Positions 26,532 through 35,801 of a DNA stretch of 64,000 bases are shown here, in pieces. Source of the DNA: Chloroflexota bacterium (lineage in GTDB: Bacteria; Chloroflexota; Anaerolineae; B4-G1). Numbering within the stretch: the first letter of the stretch is position 1; every line of letters starts with the position of its first letter. A program made the translations under genes and the position numbers. The notes under the pieces are model-generated. The model was not told where the DNA came from. It worked only from the letters and a program-made list of their open reading frames with translations, and did not search any database. The DNA lies in NCBI GenBank assembly GCA_024232355.1, contig JAAEPW010000076.1, forward strand, positions 15,672 through 79,671. Direction: 5' to 3'.

Positions 26532-27257
26532 ATGAACGAGACGGTACTTGTAATTGATGATGATTCTGGCTTGCTCACTCTCCTACGCCTTGGACTGGAG
26601 AGAGAGGGATTTACGGTTATTACGGCAGAAAGCGGCAAAGAAGGGCTTCGGCGGGCGTATGAAGTGCGCCCCGACGTCATTGTACTCGACGTGATGATGC
26701 CAGAAATGGATGGTTGGCTCACGTGCCAGCGACTTCGGAGCATGTGTGACACACCAATCATCATGCTAACTGCCAAAACGACTCAAGCCGACGTTCTCAA
26801 AGGCCTTTCTTTGGGGGCTGATGATTATTTGACCAAGCCATGCAGTTTCGACGAGTTAAAGGCTCGTATTCGTACTGTCCTTCGCAGGACTGGTACAAAC
26901 TCGAGCAGCGACTGGCGGGCTGTCTATGATGATGACAATATTTGTATTGATCTCAAAGATGGGACGGTCTCGCGGCAGGGTGAGGCGATTCATCTTACAC
27001 CAATCGAGTCCCGTTTGTTGATGTATTTGGTCAGCCAAAAGGGACGAATTGTGCCCCACAGGGAATTGCTTATCAGTGTATGGGGGCCAGAATACGCGGA
27101 GGAAGTGAGCTACTTGAGCGTTTATATTCGCTATCTGCGCCGAAAGATTGAAGATGATTCATCCAAACCTCGCTACATTCGTACGCGCTGGAGGATGGGC
27201 TATTACTTTGCGGGGGATGGGGCCTTTCAACCAGAGAAGGAAGAGTCAGGAGATTGA
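26532..27257 (+). CDS. OmpR/PhoB-type response regulator
   Basis: 241 residues from the ATG at 26532, which has GAGGTGAAA directly upstream (open frame from 26496). The receiver has IDDDSG, the phospho-acceptor Asp in VLDVMMPE, Thr in MLTAKT and Lys in LTKPCS. The winged helix has LTPIESRLLMYLVSQKGRI and SVYIRYLRRKIE. It is clearly related to the preceding regulator but diverged. Its position 150 bp ahead of the polysaccharide kinase gene suggests control of that locus; that is inference. Confidence 0.92.
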   Translation: MNETVLVIDDDSGLLTLLRLGLEREGFTVITAESGKEGLRRAYEVRPDVIVLDVMMPEMDGWLTCQRLRSMCDTPIIMLTAKTTQADVLKGLSLGADDYLTKPCSFDELKARIRTVLRRTGTNSSSDWRAVYDDDNICIDLKDGTVSRQGEAIHLTPIESRLLMYLVSQKGRIVPHRELLISVWGPEYAEEVSYLSVYIRYLRRKIEDDSSKPRYIRTRWRMGYYFAGDGAFQPEKEESGD

Positions 27258-27411
27258 AGGTTTTCATTCCACTTTTCTCCCCGTGGCTTTTTTCGTTTTC
27301 TCTACAAGCGCTTGAATAGGCGATAATCCCAGTTGTTACGGCTCTGTGCTCAGGTGTGGACAACAGAGTTGGTTCATCAAGGTTCTGGAATTCCCTTTGC
27401 GAGGAATATAT

Positions 27412-29202
27412 ATGGATAGCAGGGTCATACGCCAATACCTAAAAACTGTTTTACGATGGTGGTGGTTGTTGATAGTGAGCGCTACCATTCCGGTGGTGGT
27501 TAGTTACTATTTTGCATCTCAACAATCCGCACTTTACCAGGCCAAGGCCACGATCATGGTGGGTACTGGTCTCCAGAACCCTGATCCAGATGCCTGGCAG
27601 ATGAATCTTGGTAGAACCCTGGCCTCTGCTTATGCTGAACTGCTCAGACAGGGACCCGTTCTTGAAGCTGTTATCGACAGATTGGGGCTGAACACGACTC
27701 CTGGACAGTTATCCACGCAAATTGGAACCGGTATCTATTCGGGAGCTCAACTCTTGGAGATACAGGTGACGGACGCTAATCCGGAGGCGGCCGCTTTGAT
27801 TGCCAACGCCCTGGCCGAAGAGATCATCCGTCGAAGTCCTACGTCGGCAGGTAGTGATCCGGAACAGCAGGAATTTGTTCGCTACCAACTGGAAGAACTG
27901 CAAGACAAGATCGAAGATATCAATGGGCAGATCAACAATTTGGCAGATTCTCTGTTTGAACTGACTTCGGCGGCAGAGATACAGGATGCTCAGAGTCGAA
28001 TGGCCGCATTGGAAGAAGTTAGGTCTCTTTACCAGTCTTCTTATGCTAGTTTGCTCGCCGTCTATCGTGCCGAGTCACCCAACGTCCTTTCACTTTTTGA
28101 ACCAGCCGTGACACCTCAATGGCCGGTTTCGAGTAAAACTAGACTCATTGTTGCGGTGGCTGGAGCGGCGGGACTTGGACTGGCAATGGGTGCCATATTT
28201 CTGATGGAGTATCTGGATACATCATTGCGGTGGGAAGCGGACGGGGCGCAATCTGTTTTGGATATGTCAGTGTTGGGGGCTGTGCCTCAGGTGTCCAAAA
28301 AAGATATCTTGTCTTCCAGTAATCCATTAAGCCCTGTGGCTGAGGGTGCGCGCGCAGTGCGGGCCAATATCTTTCTTATGCGTCCCGGAGACCCCTTCAA
28401 AACGTTACTTTTAACCAGTCCGGAAGCCTCGGAGGGTAAAAGTTTTGTAGTTGCAAATCTTGCCATCGTGCTAGCAACGGCTGGGAATCGGGTCATTGTG
28501 GTTGATGCAGACATGCGTAGGCCCACATTGCACGAATACCTCGATCGGCCCAATGTTATGGGTTTGGCTGGCGTTCTTGGAAACTATGCCGGAGATGGAG
28601 AGAACTCGTTGTCGGTTCCACTGCAAGAAACGGATTTTGACAACTTGCTGTTTTTGTCTGCAGGACGACCCGCGGTCGACCCGGTCACGTTGCTGACTTC
28701 GCCACGCCTCCCGGCTTTGTTCGAGTTCTTGAAAGATCATGGGGACATAATTCTCATCGATAGTCCGCCTATTCTAGGCCCTCCCGATGCTACCGTACTG
28801 GCAACTCTGGTCGAAGGCACTATTCTCGTAGCGAGTGTTGGGATCACTAAACGCGAGGCGATTCAAAGGGCAAGGGATCGCATGCGCACACAAAAAGGTA
28901 TCAATTTGTTGGGATTGACAATGAATCGAACCAGACTGAATGGCAGCTACTATGGCTATACCCCAGATCAGGAAGGCAAGGAGCTAGATCGAGAGGAAGA
29001 GGGGGGTGTTGATGCCTGGTTGACGTTGAACGAGGCAGCCATACGCTTGGGTATCAGCAAAGATCAGATCCGTCGGTGGCGTAAGAGCGGGCGCTTACCG
29101 GTAGTCAGGAAAAAGTTACGGTGGCGAGTAGACCCAACTGAGATCAAACGTATGCTTGAGGATACGTGGGAGATCAAGACAAAGGACTTGGAGGATTCGT
29201 AA
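27412..29202 (+). CDS. Polysaccharide co-polymerase / BY-type tyrosine kinase with C-terminal HTH
   Basis: 596 residues from the ATG at 27412, which has GAGGAA upstream. A Wzz-type chain-length domain is bounded by helices at about 14-34 and 245-267 with a coiled coil between. The cytoplasmic BY-kinase follows: Walker A PEASEGKS (337-344), Walker A' VVDADMRRP (363-371), Walker B IILIDSPP (446-453) and a short Tyr cluster YYGY (513-516). Beyond the usual end, residues 535-584 form an excisionase/MerR-like helix-turn-helix (LTLNEAAIRLGISKDQIRRW). Such kinases control export and length of surface polysaccharide. The DNA-binding-like tail is unusual and could tie kinase state to transcription. 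Confidence 0.9.
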   Translation: MDSRVIRQYLKTVLRWWWLLIVSATIPVVVSYYFASQQSALYQAKATIMVGTGLQNPDPDAWQMNLGRTLASAYAELLRQGPVLEAVIDRLGLNTTPGQLSTQIGTGIYSGAQLLEIQVTDANPEAAALIANALAEEIIRRSPTSAGSDPEQQEFVRYQLEELQDKIEDINGQINNLADSLFELTSAAEIQDAQSRMAALEEVRSLYQSSYASLLAVYRAESPNVLSLFEPAVTPQWPVSSKTRLIVAVAGAAGLGLAMGAIFLMEYLDTSLRWEADGAQSVLDMSVLGAVPQVSKKDILSSSNPLSPVAEGARAVRANIFLMRPGDPFKTLLLTSPEASEGKSFVVANLAIVLATAGNRVIVVDADMRRPTLHEYLDRPNVMGLAGVLGNYAGDGENSLSVPLQETDFDNLLFLSAGRPAVDPVTLLTSPRLPALFEFLKDHGDIILIDSPPILGPPDATVLATLVEGTILVASVGITKREAIQRARDRMRTQKGINLLGLTMNRTRLNGSYYGYTPDQEGKELDREEEGGVDAWLTLNEAAIRLGISKDQIRRWRKSGRLPVVRKKLRWRVDPTEIKRMLEDTWEIKTKDLEDS

Positions 29203-29261
29203 GAGATATTTAATAAAGCGACGAGCTTTGTTATGCATCTAGGCCGCTCTGACATCAAGGA

Positions 29262-30851
29262 TTGGAATTTACTGTGGACCAAGTGGATGTATCTAAAGAA
29301 GCGGTGAAAGCTGCTTCTCTCAAGTTAGGCACTGTGCACCATGAGCGAAATAAGCATATCCCCAAGCGTAGCGTAATGGCTACGGTGGCGCGCAACTCGG
29401 CCTTTGTGCTGGGTGTACAAATGGTGCTCAAAGTTTTGGCTTTTCTGTTCAATGTATACGTCGTACGCCAGTTGGGAGACGTTCACTTTGGACGATATTC
29501 GGCAGTTGTGGCATACGTAGCCATCTTTGCCATCTTTACCGATTGGGGGATGTCACCATACGCGGTGCGAGAGATGGCCAAGGATCACAGTCAGACCTCC
29601 TGGCTCCTGCCCAACATCGTGGCTATCCGCGTTCTGTTCTCACTAGCCATTACGTTGATTGCCCCTCTGTCGGCTCTTTGGTTGGGTAAGGAGAGCGATA
29701 TGGTGCTAGGCATCTTTATCGCCAGCGCCGGATTGCTTCTGTATGCCTTCCAAGGACCCCTCGACAGCGCCTTGACTGCCCGCGAGCGTTTGGATTATAC
29801 ATCCATCTTTGCTTTGGTCTACCAGTTGGTGTTCTGGGGTCTGGGCGTATTGTTACTGGTCAACGGTATGGGGTTCATCGGCCTGATCATTGCCTCCTTG
29901 GCCGGTGTGGCAGCGATGGCGTTCCTGGCCGGGTGGACGTTGTTCAAATTGGGTGTCGGGCGGTTGGTTCTCTCGGTGCGTCATTGGTCTCGGCTGTTTT
30001 TGGCAGCACTGCCTTTTGGCATTAGCAGCATCTCGTACGTGTTTATGCAACGGTTCGATACGGTGCTGATGTCGTTTGTCCTTACCGATGCTGCCGTCGG
30101 CTGGTACAATGTGCCTTGGACGTTGATCAACATGGTACTGCTCGTTGCACAGAGCATCGCCATCGCGATGTATCCCTCAATGGTGCGGAGCCACACGGAG
30201 GACCCCGAATCTTTGCCCCGGGTCGTGTGGCAATCTATCAAATATTTGTTGATCGTTTGCCTGCCGATTGTTGTAGGCGGCACGGTGTTGGCAGATCGAA
30301 TCATCATCACGCTCTATGAGGACACATTTGCAAATTCTATTCCCGTGTTGCAGGTGACACTTTGGGCTCTGCCCGGTCTCTTCTTGTTAGAGCTTTTGGG
30401 GCGGGTGGCGAGCACACTGCACCTGGAACGTCCGGCAGCCAGAGTGAATGTGATTAACGCGCTCGTTACCGTGGTGTTGAACCTGGCTCTGGTGCCAACT
30501 ATGGGAATCCTGGGCGCTGCGCTGGCTCTGGTTGGGGGGCGGACGATTCGTCTGGTGCAATATTGGCGGTTGATCGGCAACAAGCACTTGGTGGACCGGC
30601 GATGGGGAGTATTGCTGCGGGTCGTGCTGGCGGCGGCGGTGATGGGCGTGAGCGTGTCTGCGCTGAACGCTTCGTTGGCTCAAACTACCGCCTTGGCCTC
30701 GGTTGATTCCAAGGGAGGGCTGCTGCTCCTGATCGGAGCCGGAGCCATCGCCTATGGCATAACCCTGGTGGCAGTGGGCGGCATTGAACGTCACGAGATC
30801 GATTTTGTGCGGCGCACTGTCTTGGAGCGGTTGTCGAGAGGCAGTGCGTAA
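29262..30851 (+). CDS. Wzx-type oligosaccharide flippase
   Basis: Up to 529 residues with about fourteen hydrophobic helices, in the MATE/MOP flippase pattern (VYVVRQLGDVHFGRYSAV, TDWGMSPYAVREMA, YVFMQRFDTVLMSFV). It should flip lipid-linked oligosaccharide units across the membrane. The start is uncertain: TTG at 29262 has AAGGA almost touching it, GTG at 29274 is spaced better from the same site, and a later ATG (MATVARNS) begins just before the first helix. It follows the kinase gene by 59 bp. Confidence 0.9.
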   Translation: MEFTVDQVDVSKEAVKAASLKLGTVHHERNKHIPKRSVMATVARNSAFVLGVQMVLKVLAFLFNVYVVRQLGDVHFGRYSAVVAYVAIFAIFTDWGMSPYAVREMAKDHSQTSWLLPNIVAIRVLFSLAITLIAPLSALWLGKESDMVLGIFIASAGLLLYAFQGPLDSALTARERLDYTSIFALVYQLVFWGLGVLLLVNGMGFIGLIIASLAGVAAMAFLAGWTLFKLGVGRLVLSVRHWSRLFLAALPFGISSISYVFMQRFDTVLMSFVLTDAAVGWYNVPWTLINMVLLVAQSIAIAMYPSMVRSHTEDPESLPRVVWQSIKYLLIVCLPIVVGGTVLADRIIITLYEDTFANSIPVLQVTLWALPGLFLLELLGRVASTLHLERPAARVNVINALVTVVLNLALVPTMGILGAALALVGGRTIRLVQYWRLIGNKHLVDRRWGVLLRVVLAAAVMGVSVSALNASLAQTTALASVDSKGGLLLLIGAGAIAYGITLVAVGGIERHEIDFVRRTVLERLSRGSA

Positions 30852-30868
30852 TCCTGGGACAAGTCTAG

Positions 30869-32176
30869 ATGAAAATCGTCGTCGCCGTACACCACTTTCC
30901 GCCACACTACACCAGCGGTGCCGAGTTACGCGCTTATCGCACGGCTGGTTGGCTGCAAGATCACGGACACGACGTGTGCGCGATCTGTGTCGAGGCCATT
31001 GATACTGGCGATGGGTGTGGCCTGACTTTTGAGGACGATGTTTACGGTGGTTTGTCGGTTCGTCGCTTGAGTTTTGATTTGGCCGCCGCCCCCAACCCAT
31101 TTCGTTGGGCATACGCCAATCCTTGGATTGGCGAGCACCTGCAGGAATATCTATCGGAACTAGCGCCCAATCTTTTACACCTCGTCAGTGGCTATTTAAT
31201 GTCGGGGAGCACGCTGCGCGCGGCGATAGATCTACAGATTCCCACGGTGCTTTCGCTAACCGACTTTTGGTTTCGCTGTCCGCGCATTACGTTGCTGCGC
31301 AGCAACGGACAACTGTGCGCCCCGCCTTTCGACGCGGTCACCTGCGCCCGTTGCCTGGGTGAAGAGAAACGCCGCTATCGTTTGCCGGGCCGGGTAGTGC
31401 CTGGTCTGATGCAAGCGTTCTGGCGCACGCAAAAGGACCGTGTAGCCCAGATGCAAGCGCGCATGGCATTCCTGGGAGAAACGCTGGGGTATGTGGATGC
31501 GATCATCAGTCCATCTCAATTTCTGCGTGATCTATTCGTCGAGGATGGCGTGGCACCAGAGCGGATTGTCTTTTCGCGGCAAGGACGAGATTTTCCCAAT
31601 CTAACGCCAGAGCTTGTAGAAAAGACCCCAGACGAGAATTTACGAATCGGTTACCTGGGGCAGATCGCGCCGCACAAAGGGGTACACACGCTGTTTGAGG
31701 CCGTCCAACAATTGCCCGACGTCGCCCTGCAAGTCGAGGCCTATGGCGATTCGACACCGTTTCCGGCTTATGTTCGTCGCCTGCAGCAGATGGCCCGCCA
31801 GGACACGCGTTTGAGTCTGGCAGGTGTGTATGAGCGAACAGAGGTGAGCCGGGTATTGCAAGGGTTAGACGTCATCGTTGTGCCTTCGGTGTGGTACGAG
31901 AACAGCCCCAACACGATTCTGGAAGCGTTTGCCCACCGCACGCCGGTGATTGTCTCTGACCTGGGGGGCATGGCTGAGTTGGTTGAGGATGGAGTGAATG
32001 GACTGCAGTTTGCGACCGGCGATCCGTCGAGCCTGGCGATCAAACTGCGGCAATTGGTTGACGATCCCGGTTTGCTTTCTCGATTGCGGGAGGGCATCGG
32101 GCCGATCAAGTCCATCTCTGAGGAGATGGACGAGTTGCAAGAGGTTTACTGCTCGGTAACGGGCAAAGCCGAGTGA
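30869..32176 (+). CDS. Family 4-type glycosyltransferase
   Basis: 435 residues. The GT-B N-terminal domain opens with MKIVVAVHHFPPHYTSGAE, including the donor-side glycine turn. The C-terminal domain has RIGYLGQIAPHKGV, the nucleotide-sugar segment VPSVWYENSPNTILEAFAH and PVIVSDLGGMAELV, all GT4 marks with the E-x7-E type motif. A short Cys cluster (CPRITLLRSNGQLC, then CARC) in the N-terminal half is seen in some GT4 relatives. The sugar and acceptor are unknown. It starts 17 bp after the flippase. Confidence 0.92.
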   Translation: MKIVVAVHHFPPHYTSGAELRAYRTAGWLQDHGHDVCAICVEAIDTGDGCGLTFEDDVYGGLSVRRLSFDLAAAPNPFRWAYANPWIGEHLQEYLSELAPNLLHLVSGYLMSGSTLRAAIDLQIPTVLSLTDFWFRCPRITLLRSNGQLCAPPFDAVTCARCLGEEKRRYRLPGRVVPGLMQAFWRTQKDRVAQMQARMAFLGETLGYVDAIISPSQFLRDLFVEDGVAPERIVFSRQGRDFPNLTPELVEKTPDENLRIGYLGQIAPHKGVHTLFEAVQQLPDVALQVEAYGDSTPFPAYVRRLQQMARQDTRLSLAGVYERTEVSRVLQGLDVIVVPSVWYENSPNTILEAFAHRTPVIVSDLGGMAELVEDGVNGLQFATGDPSSLAIKLRQLVDDPGLLSRLREGIGPIKSISEEMDELQEVYCSVTGKAE

Positions 32177-32191
32177 GAGCGAGGATCCGCG

Positions 32192-33130
32192 ATGCTTGGA
32201 ACACTGCCCTCGGTGACGATCATCATCCTCAACTGGAATGGGCTTGCAGATACGCTGGCGTGTTTGGAGTCGCTGGCGCATCTGGACAATGCTGACGCCT
32301 GCGAGATATTGGTGGTAGACAATGGCTCTACCGATGGGTCGCCACCGGTCATTCGAGAGCGCTTTCCCAGCGTGACGCTCATTGAGGTTGAGGAGAACCT
32401 GGGCTTTACGGGTGGCAATAACGTGGGGATGCAATGGGCGTTGGAGCGAGGAAGTGATTACGCCCTGCTGTTGAACAATGATACCGAGGTAGCTCCAGAT
32501 TTTCTGCGTCTTTTGGTGGAGGCTGCCGAGGCTGATTCTCAAGTAGGAATTGTCGGTCCGACCATTTACTATTACGAGGAGCCACAGACTGTCTGGTCGG
32601 CTGGGGGAAAGATTGACTGGCGGCGAGGGGCGACGTGGATGGTGGGTCTGGACGAACGCGACACCGGGCAGTTTGGCGAGAGCCCCAGGGAAATGGACTT
32701 TTGTACCGGATGCGCGTTGTTGATAAAGAGAGATGTGTTGCAGCGAGTGGGTTTGCTAGATGATCGATTCTTCACCTACTATGAGGAGACTGAGTGGTGT
32801 GTGCGGGCGCGGCGGGCGGGTTTCAAGATCGTACACGTGCCAACGGCCAAGATGTGGCACAAAATACCTCTCGATGCGCGCGAGAGTTCGCCGCTGGTTC
32901 ATTATTATATGACGCGCAACCGCCTGTTGTTCCTGAGTGCCGCGAGGGCAGGGTTGCGTCCTTGGTTCTATACACTCGTGGGTGAATATCTGCGCACACT
33001 GCTTAGCTGGACGTTGCTGCCCAAATGGCGGCTTAAACGACCGTTGCGCAGGGTCATGGTGCGCGCCATCGCAGATGCTGGGCGAGGCCAATGGGGCCAA
33101 GTTTCCATTGCACCAGGGAACGGAGGGTAA
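32192..33130 (+). CDS. Family 2 glycosyltransferase, rhamnosyltransferase-like
   Basis: 312 residues of GT-A type: TIIILNWNGLADT at the start, VVDNGSTDGS, the DxD-like NNDTEV, and the acceptor-side FFTYYEETEWCVRARRAG. This pattern is common in rhamnosyltransferases and other O-antigen GT2 enzymes. The C-terminal basic and hydrophobic part (about 245-290) may touch the membrane. Given rfbC nearby, L-rhamnose is a possible donor, but the sequence does not prove it. Confidence 0.92.
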   Translation: MLGTLPSVTIIILNWNGLADTLACLESLAHLDNADACEILVVDNGSTDGSPPVIRERFPSVTLIEVEENLGFTGGNNVGMQWALERGSDYALLLNNDTEVAPDFLRLLVEAAEADSQVGIVGPTIYYYEEPQTVWSAGGKIDWRRGATWMVGLDERDTGQFGESPREMDFCTGCALLIKRDVLQRVGLLDDRFFTYYEETEWCVRARRAGFKIVHVPTAKMWHKIPLDARESSPLVHYYMTRNRLLFLSAARAGLRPWFYTLVGEYLRTLLSWTLLPKWRLKRPLRRVMVRAIADAGRGQWGQVSIAPGNGG

Positions 33131-33133
33131 TCA

Positions 33134-34345
33134 GTGCGCATCCTTTACATTTCTGGCTGGTACCCGTATCCGCCCGACAACGGGGCTAGGATCAGGGAAT
33201 TTAACCTCATCAAGCAACTAGCCTTTAGGCACGAGATCACGTTGCTTTCCTTTTATTCCTCGCCGGGTTCTATATCGCAGGAACGGTTGGACGCGATGCA
33301 GCCCCATTGTCGGTCTGTCGCAGCGGTACCTTACAAAGAGTTCAACCCCACGGGGCTCCGGGCGGTGATGGCGCTGTTCTCGACGCGACCACGATCAGTG
33401 GTGGATACATACAACCCGGAGATGGCGAGATTGGTGGAAAGCGCGGTGGACGGCGAAACATTCGACGTGGCGGTGCTGGCGACGCAGCGCACTGTGCCAT
33501 ATGCGCATTTGATTGGCGATATTCCCTGGGTGTGTGAGGAGATTGAGCAAGCTACTCTGTATGAAAAATATTTGAATGCACGGAATCTGGCTGCAAAGCT
33601 CCGCTACAGGCTCATGTGGTGGAAACAAGCCAACTATGTGCGCGGGTTGTTGACCGAGTGCAGCGGTGGCACTGTGGCGTCTGAACAGGAGCGGGATCTG
33701 ATTTTGAATATCCGTCCTGACTACGCCTCGCTGGTCGTAGTGTCCAATGGTGTGGATCTGGAGGCGAATACCGGCGATTTTGGCCCGCCCAAGCCGGATA
33801 CTCTGATCTATAACGGGGCGCTAACTTATGACGCTAATTTTGATGCTATGGAGTTTTTCCTTCGGGATATTTTTCCTCTGGTAAAGGCTCAACGCCCCAA
33901 CGTCAGCCTGCGCATCACTGGGAAGTATGACGGCGTACCGGTGGAGCGGTTACCGTTGGGCGATGGTGCTGAATTGACCGGTTATTTAGACGATGTCCGC
34001 CCGGCAGTGGCCCAGAGTTGGGTCTGTGTGGTGCCGTTGCGCGTGGGCGGGGGGACGCGCCTCAAGATACTCGAAGCGATGGCTTTGGGCACGCCGGTTG
34101 TATCCACGTCCAAGGGAGCCGAAGGGCTAAAGAGCACGCACGGGGAAAATATTCTCATCGCCGATGACCCGAATGATTTTGCTCAGACCCTGGTACGCCT
34201 GTTGCAAGATGATAGCTTGAGGGTCAAGCTATCCACCAACGGGCGACGGTTGGTAGAAGAATGGTATTCGTGGGAGATATGTGCGCGTCAATTGGAGCAG
34301 TTGCTTCATAAGGTAGTAGGGGATGAGATACCATCAAGCGATTAA
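33134..34345 (+). CDS. GT-B glycosyltransferase, family 4-like
   Basis: 403 residues from a GTG start with GGAGGG spaced six bases ahead. It opens MRILYISGWYPYPPDNGAR and has YNGALTYDANFDAMEFFL, then VVPLRVGGGTRLKILEAMAL and PVVSTSKGAEGL. This is the PelF/sugar transferase-type pattern (TIGR03087-like) also seen in the gene at 36748. It is the third glycosyltransferase in the run and overlaps the Wzy-like gene by 23 bp. Confidence 0.92.
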   Translation: MRILYISGWYPYPPDNGARIREFNLIKQLAFRHEITLLSFYSSPGSISQERLDAMQPHCRSVAAVPYKEFNPTGLRAVMALFSTRPRSVVDTYNPEMARLVESAVDGETFDVAVLATQRTVPYAHLIGDIPWVCEEIEQATLYEKYLNARNLAAKLRYRLMWWKQANYVRGLLTECSGGTVASEQERDLILNIRPDYASLVVVSNGVDLEANTGDFGPPKPDTLIYNGALTYDANFDAMEFFLRDIFPLVKAQRPNVSLRITGKYDGVPVERLPLGDGAELTGYLDDVRPAVAQSWVCVVPLRVGGGTRLKILEAMALGTPVVSTSKGAEGLKSTHGENILIADDPNDFAQTLVRLLQDDSLRVKLSTNGRRLVEEWYSWEICARQLEQLLHKVVGDEIPSSD

Positions 34346-35801
34346 CTCGGTAAGAAATTTCACTCGATACCATGCACTAACGTTGACCCGCGCCGGTGTC
34401 TTGGTGGGTTTGGTATGCATGCTGCCCGTTATCGGATACCTGGTGACCAGCCCCAGGCTGAATCCATTTTTCATCCTTGTCGCCCTCGTCATGCCCGTCG
34501 GTGCCTTTGCAATATTGAGACAGATCGAGTTGGGCTTCGTGGGGATGTTGTTGGCCGGCGTCTTTGTTCGCGTTCGCTTACCGACGGGCACCTCCAGCGA
34601 GATCGTGGTCAGCCTGTTGCTCTGCATGGGGGTGATGGGCATCTGGGTCGTTCGCATGTTGGTGGAAGAAAAGCGGCTGACGTTGAAACCAATCCCGGTG
34701 AATTTTCCGCTGTTAGCTTTTATAGCTGTGATCTTTATCTCCTTGGTTTGGGGCCGGGTCTACCGCGACGTGTTTGTGCATGACATCGGATCTCCGTTCG
34801 TGGCGGTAGCCTCGGCGGTGGTTATGGCGTTTTTGCCGGCTACGTTGATTTTGGTCGCCAATCTTGTAAAGGACATGCGTTGGCTACAGGCTATGGTGTA
34901 CGTCTTTCTGGTCGAGGGACTGGTGAGCTTGCTAGTCTCGCTGGTCATGGATCTGGGCATCGGGCCGGCCGATACCATCCGCCGCATCGTGTTTCACAAC
35001 GGCGTTTTGTGGATCAATACCCAGGGCCTGTACTCGATGTGGTACCTGTCATTTGCCCTGTCATTTGCTCTGTTCCACCGGAATTTGCATTGGGCCGTGA
35101 GAGCGGCCTTGTTCGCCTACGTTGCTGGCTGGGTACTCTGGGGGTTCTGGCTGCGCACCAGTTGGTTATCGGGCTGGGTGCCCACTTTTGCGGCGGCTGG
35201 CGTGATCGCTTTCTTGCGCTCCAAAAAGCTGTTCCTGATTGCCATGCTTGTGATCGTCGTGGGAGCAGGTGGATATTATTGGCGGACATCGTTCCAGGCT
35301 GAAAGCGAGGAAAGCGGGGGCACCCGTCTGGCGGCTTACGAGGTGAACTGGCGCGTGACCGGCAAGCATCTACTCTTTGGCACCGGACCTGCAGGCTATG
35401 CCGCTTACTATATGAGCTATTTCCCTATGGAGGGTATGGCAAGCCACAGTAATTATATCGACATTATCGCTCAGACCGGCATCGTGGGCTCTGTTTTCAT
35501 CCTATGGTTCTTTGGCGTGCAAGCCTGGGGTGGTTACAAGATATGGCGCAAATTCCAGCATCGCGGGGATTTTGGCGAGAGTATGACGGCGGCTGTGGTG
35601 GGTGGAACTGCGGGTTGCATCATTGCTATGGCGTTGGGCGACTGGCTGTTCCCGTTTGCGTATACCCAATCCATCACCGGATACGACGCGGCAATGTTCA
35701 ATTGGTTCTTTATGGGGACAGTCTGGGCGTTGAGCCGAATTATGACGTCGGAATCGACCGAGACGAGCGGTCTTTATCCTGCTGAGGAGATGACGGCTTG
35801 A
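34323..35801 (+). CDS. O-antigen polymerase/ligase-like membrane protein
   Basis: 492 residues with about eleven to twelve predicted helices and a long outer loop after about residue 320. That loop contains GTGPAGYAAYYMSYF and SHSNYIDIIAQTGIVG, the pattern of the Wzy_C / WaaL family. It should join polysaccharide repeat units or ligate them to an acceptor. It overlaps the preceding glycosyltransferase by 23 bp and the next gene by 4 bp. Confidence 0.87.
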   Translation: MRYHQAINSVRNFTRYHALTLTRAGVLVGLVCMLPVIGYLVTSPRLNPFFILVALVMPVGAFAILRQIELGFVGMLLAGVFVRVRLPTGTSSEIVVSLLLCMGVMGIWVVRMLVEEKRLTLKPIPVNFPLLAFIAVIFISLVWGRVYRDVFVHDIGSPFVAVASAVVMAFLPATLILVANLVKDMRWLQAMVYVFLVEGLVSLLVSLVMDLGIGPADTIRRIVFHNGVLWINTQGLYSMWYLSFALSFALFHRNLHWAVRAALFAYVAGWVLWGFWLRTSWLSGWVPTFAAAGVIAFLRSKKLFLIAMLVIVVGAGGYYWRTSFQAESEESGGTRLAAYEVNWRVTGKHLLFGTGPAGYAAYYMSYFPMEGMASHSNYIDIIAQTGIVGSVFILWFFGVQAWGGYKIWRKFQHRGDFGESMTAAVVGGTAGCIIAMALGDWLFPFAYTQSITGYDAAMFNWFFMGTVWALSRIMTSESTETSGLYPAEEMTA

